Positions 63,957 through 64,000 of a DNA stretch of 64,000 nt are shown here, piece after piece. This DNA comes from Gliomastix tumulicola (taxonomy: Eukaryota > Ascomycota > Sordariomycetes > Hypocreales > Bionectriaceae). The notes beneath the pieces were generated by a model that was given only the letters and a program-made list of their open reading frames with translations, was not told where the DNA came from and ran no database searches. The stretch lies in NCBI GenBank assembly GCA_001599755.1, contig BCHX01000005.1, positions 1,459,922-1,523,921 on the forward strand, in the 5' to 3' direction. The position numbers and the translations under genes are program-made. Position 1 is the stretch's first letter. Every line of letters starts with the position of its first letter.

Positions 63957-64000
63957 CTGGAAGAAGCGTTGTCAGCATTGGGGGTTCTCAATCTGTCGTC

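Overview
The window looks like a chromosome segment of a filamentous ascomycete, most likely a Sordariomycete and perhaps Hypocreales. The evidence is GC-rich coding sequence, short GT-AG introns (about 50-230 nt) with CTAAC/CTGAC-like branch sites, two Zn2Cys6 regulators, and fungal-specific families. Gene models were assembled by joining reading frames across splice sites read directly from the DNA, so multi-exon models are inferences. Product names come from motif recognition without a database search. Genus-level placement is a guess.

1-24 kb: a partial Zn2Cys6 regulator (minus), an F-box-like protein, a small Cys-containing protein, a four-exon zinc-ribbon-like protein of unknown role (minus), an SRR1-like protein, a secreted VOC/glyoxalase-fold protein (minus), an unknown 209-residue protein, COQ4, PDCD5 (minus) and a ketopantoate-reductase-like protein (minus). 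Gene-poor spacers of 1.6-4.4 kb separate these; the longest holds an assembly gap inside a poly-G tract.

24-40 kb: denser and largely housekeeping. It holds an unknown basic-tailed protein, a Hypocreales-type 'YWQWGNRG' family gene broken by an in-frame TAA, LRP1/C1D (exosome cofactor), a twin CX9C mitochondrial protein, a UBX-domain ER protein, an oxysterol-binding protein, an aminoglycoside-phosphotransferase-like gene broken by an in-frame TAG, and a secreted M28 aminopeptidase.

40-46 kb: a Ure2-like glutathione transferase containing a 5-nt micro-exon, then a tandem pair of divergent protein kinases. One member keeps the catalytic Asp and the other has Asn there, so it is probably a pseudokinase. 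A degenerate 21-nt tandem repeat lies between them.

46-56 kb: the best candidate functional unit. An MFS anion transporter, a Zn2Cys6 regulator, an NCS1 nucleobase-type permease and a 2-oxoglutarate/Fe(II) dioxygenase lie side by side. The permease and dioxygenase share a divergent promoter with six HGATAR (AreA/NIT2-type) sites. Together they suggest nitrogen-controlled uptake and oxidation of a nucleobase or similar N-heterocycle.

56-64 kb: a PAN-like remnant after a 28-A tract, RPA12 (Pol I subunit) with a 19-nt last exon, a GH16 glucanase-type enzyme, and a 3.9 kb spacer with a perfect 29-bp inverted repeat and an unexplained 396-codon open frame. The 3' end of a probable Ctr copper transporter lies at the right edge. 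No rRNA, tRNA, CRISPR array or intact transposon was recognised.
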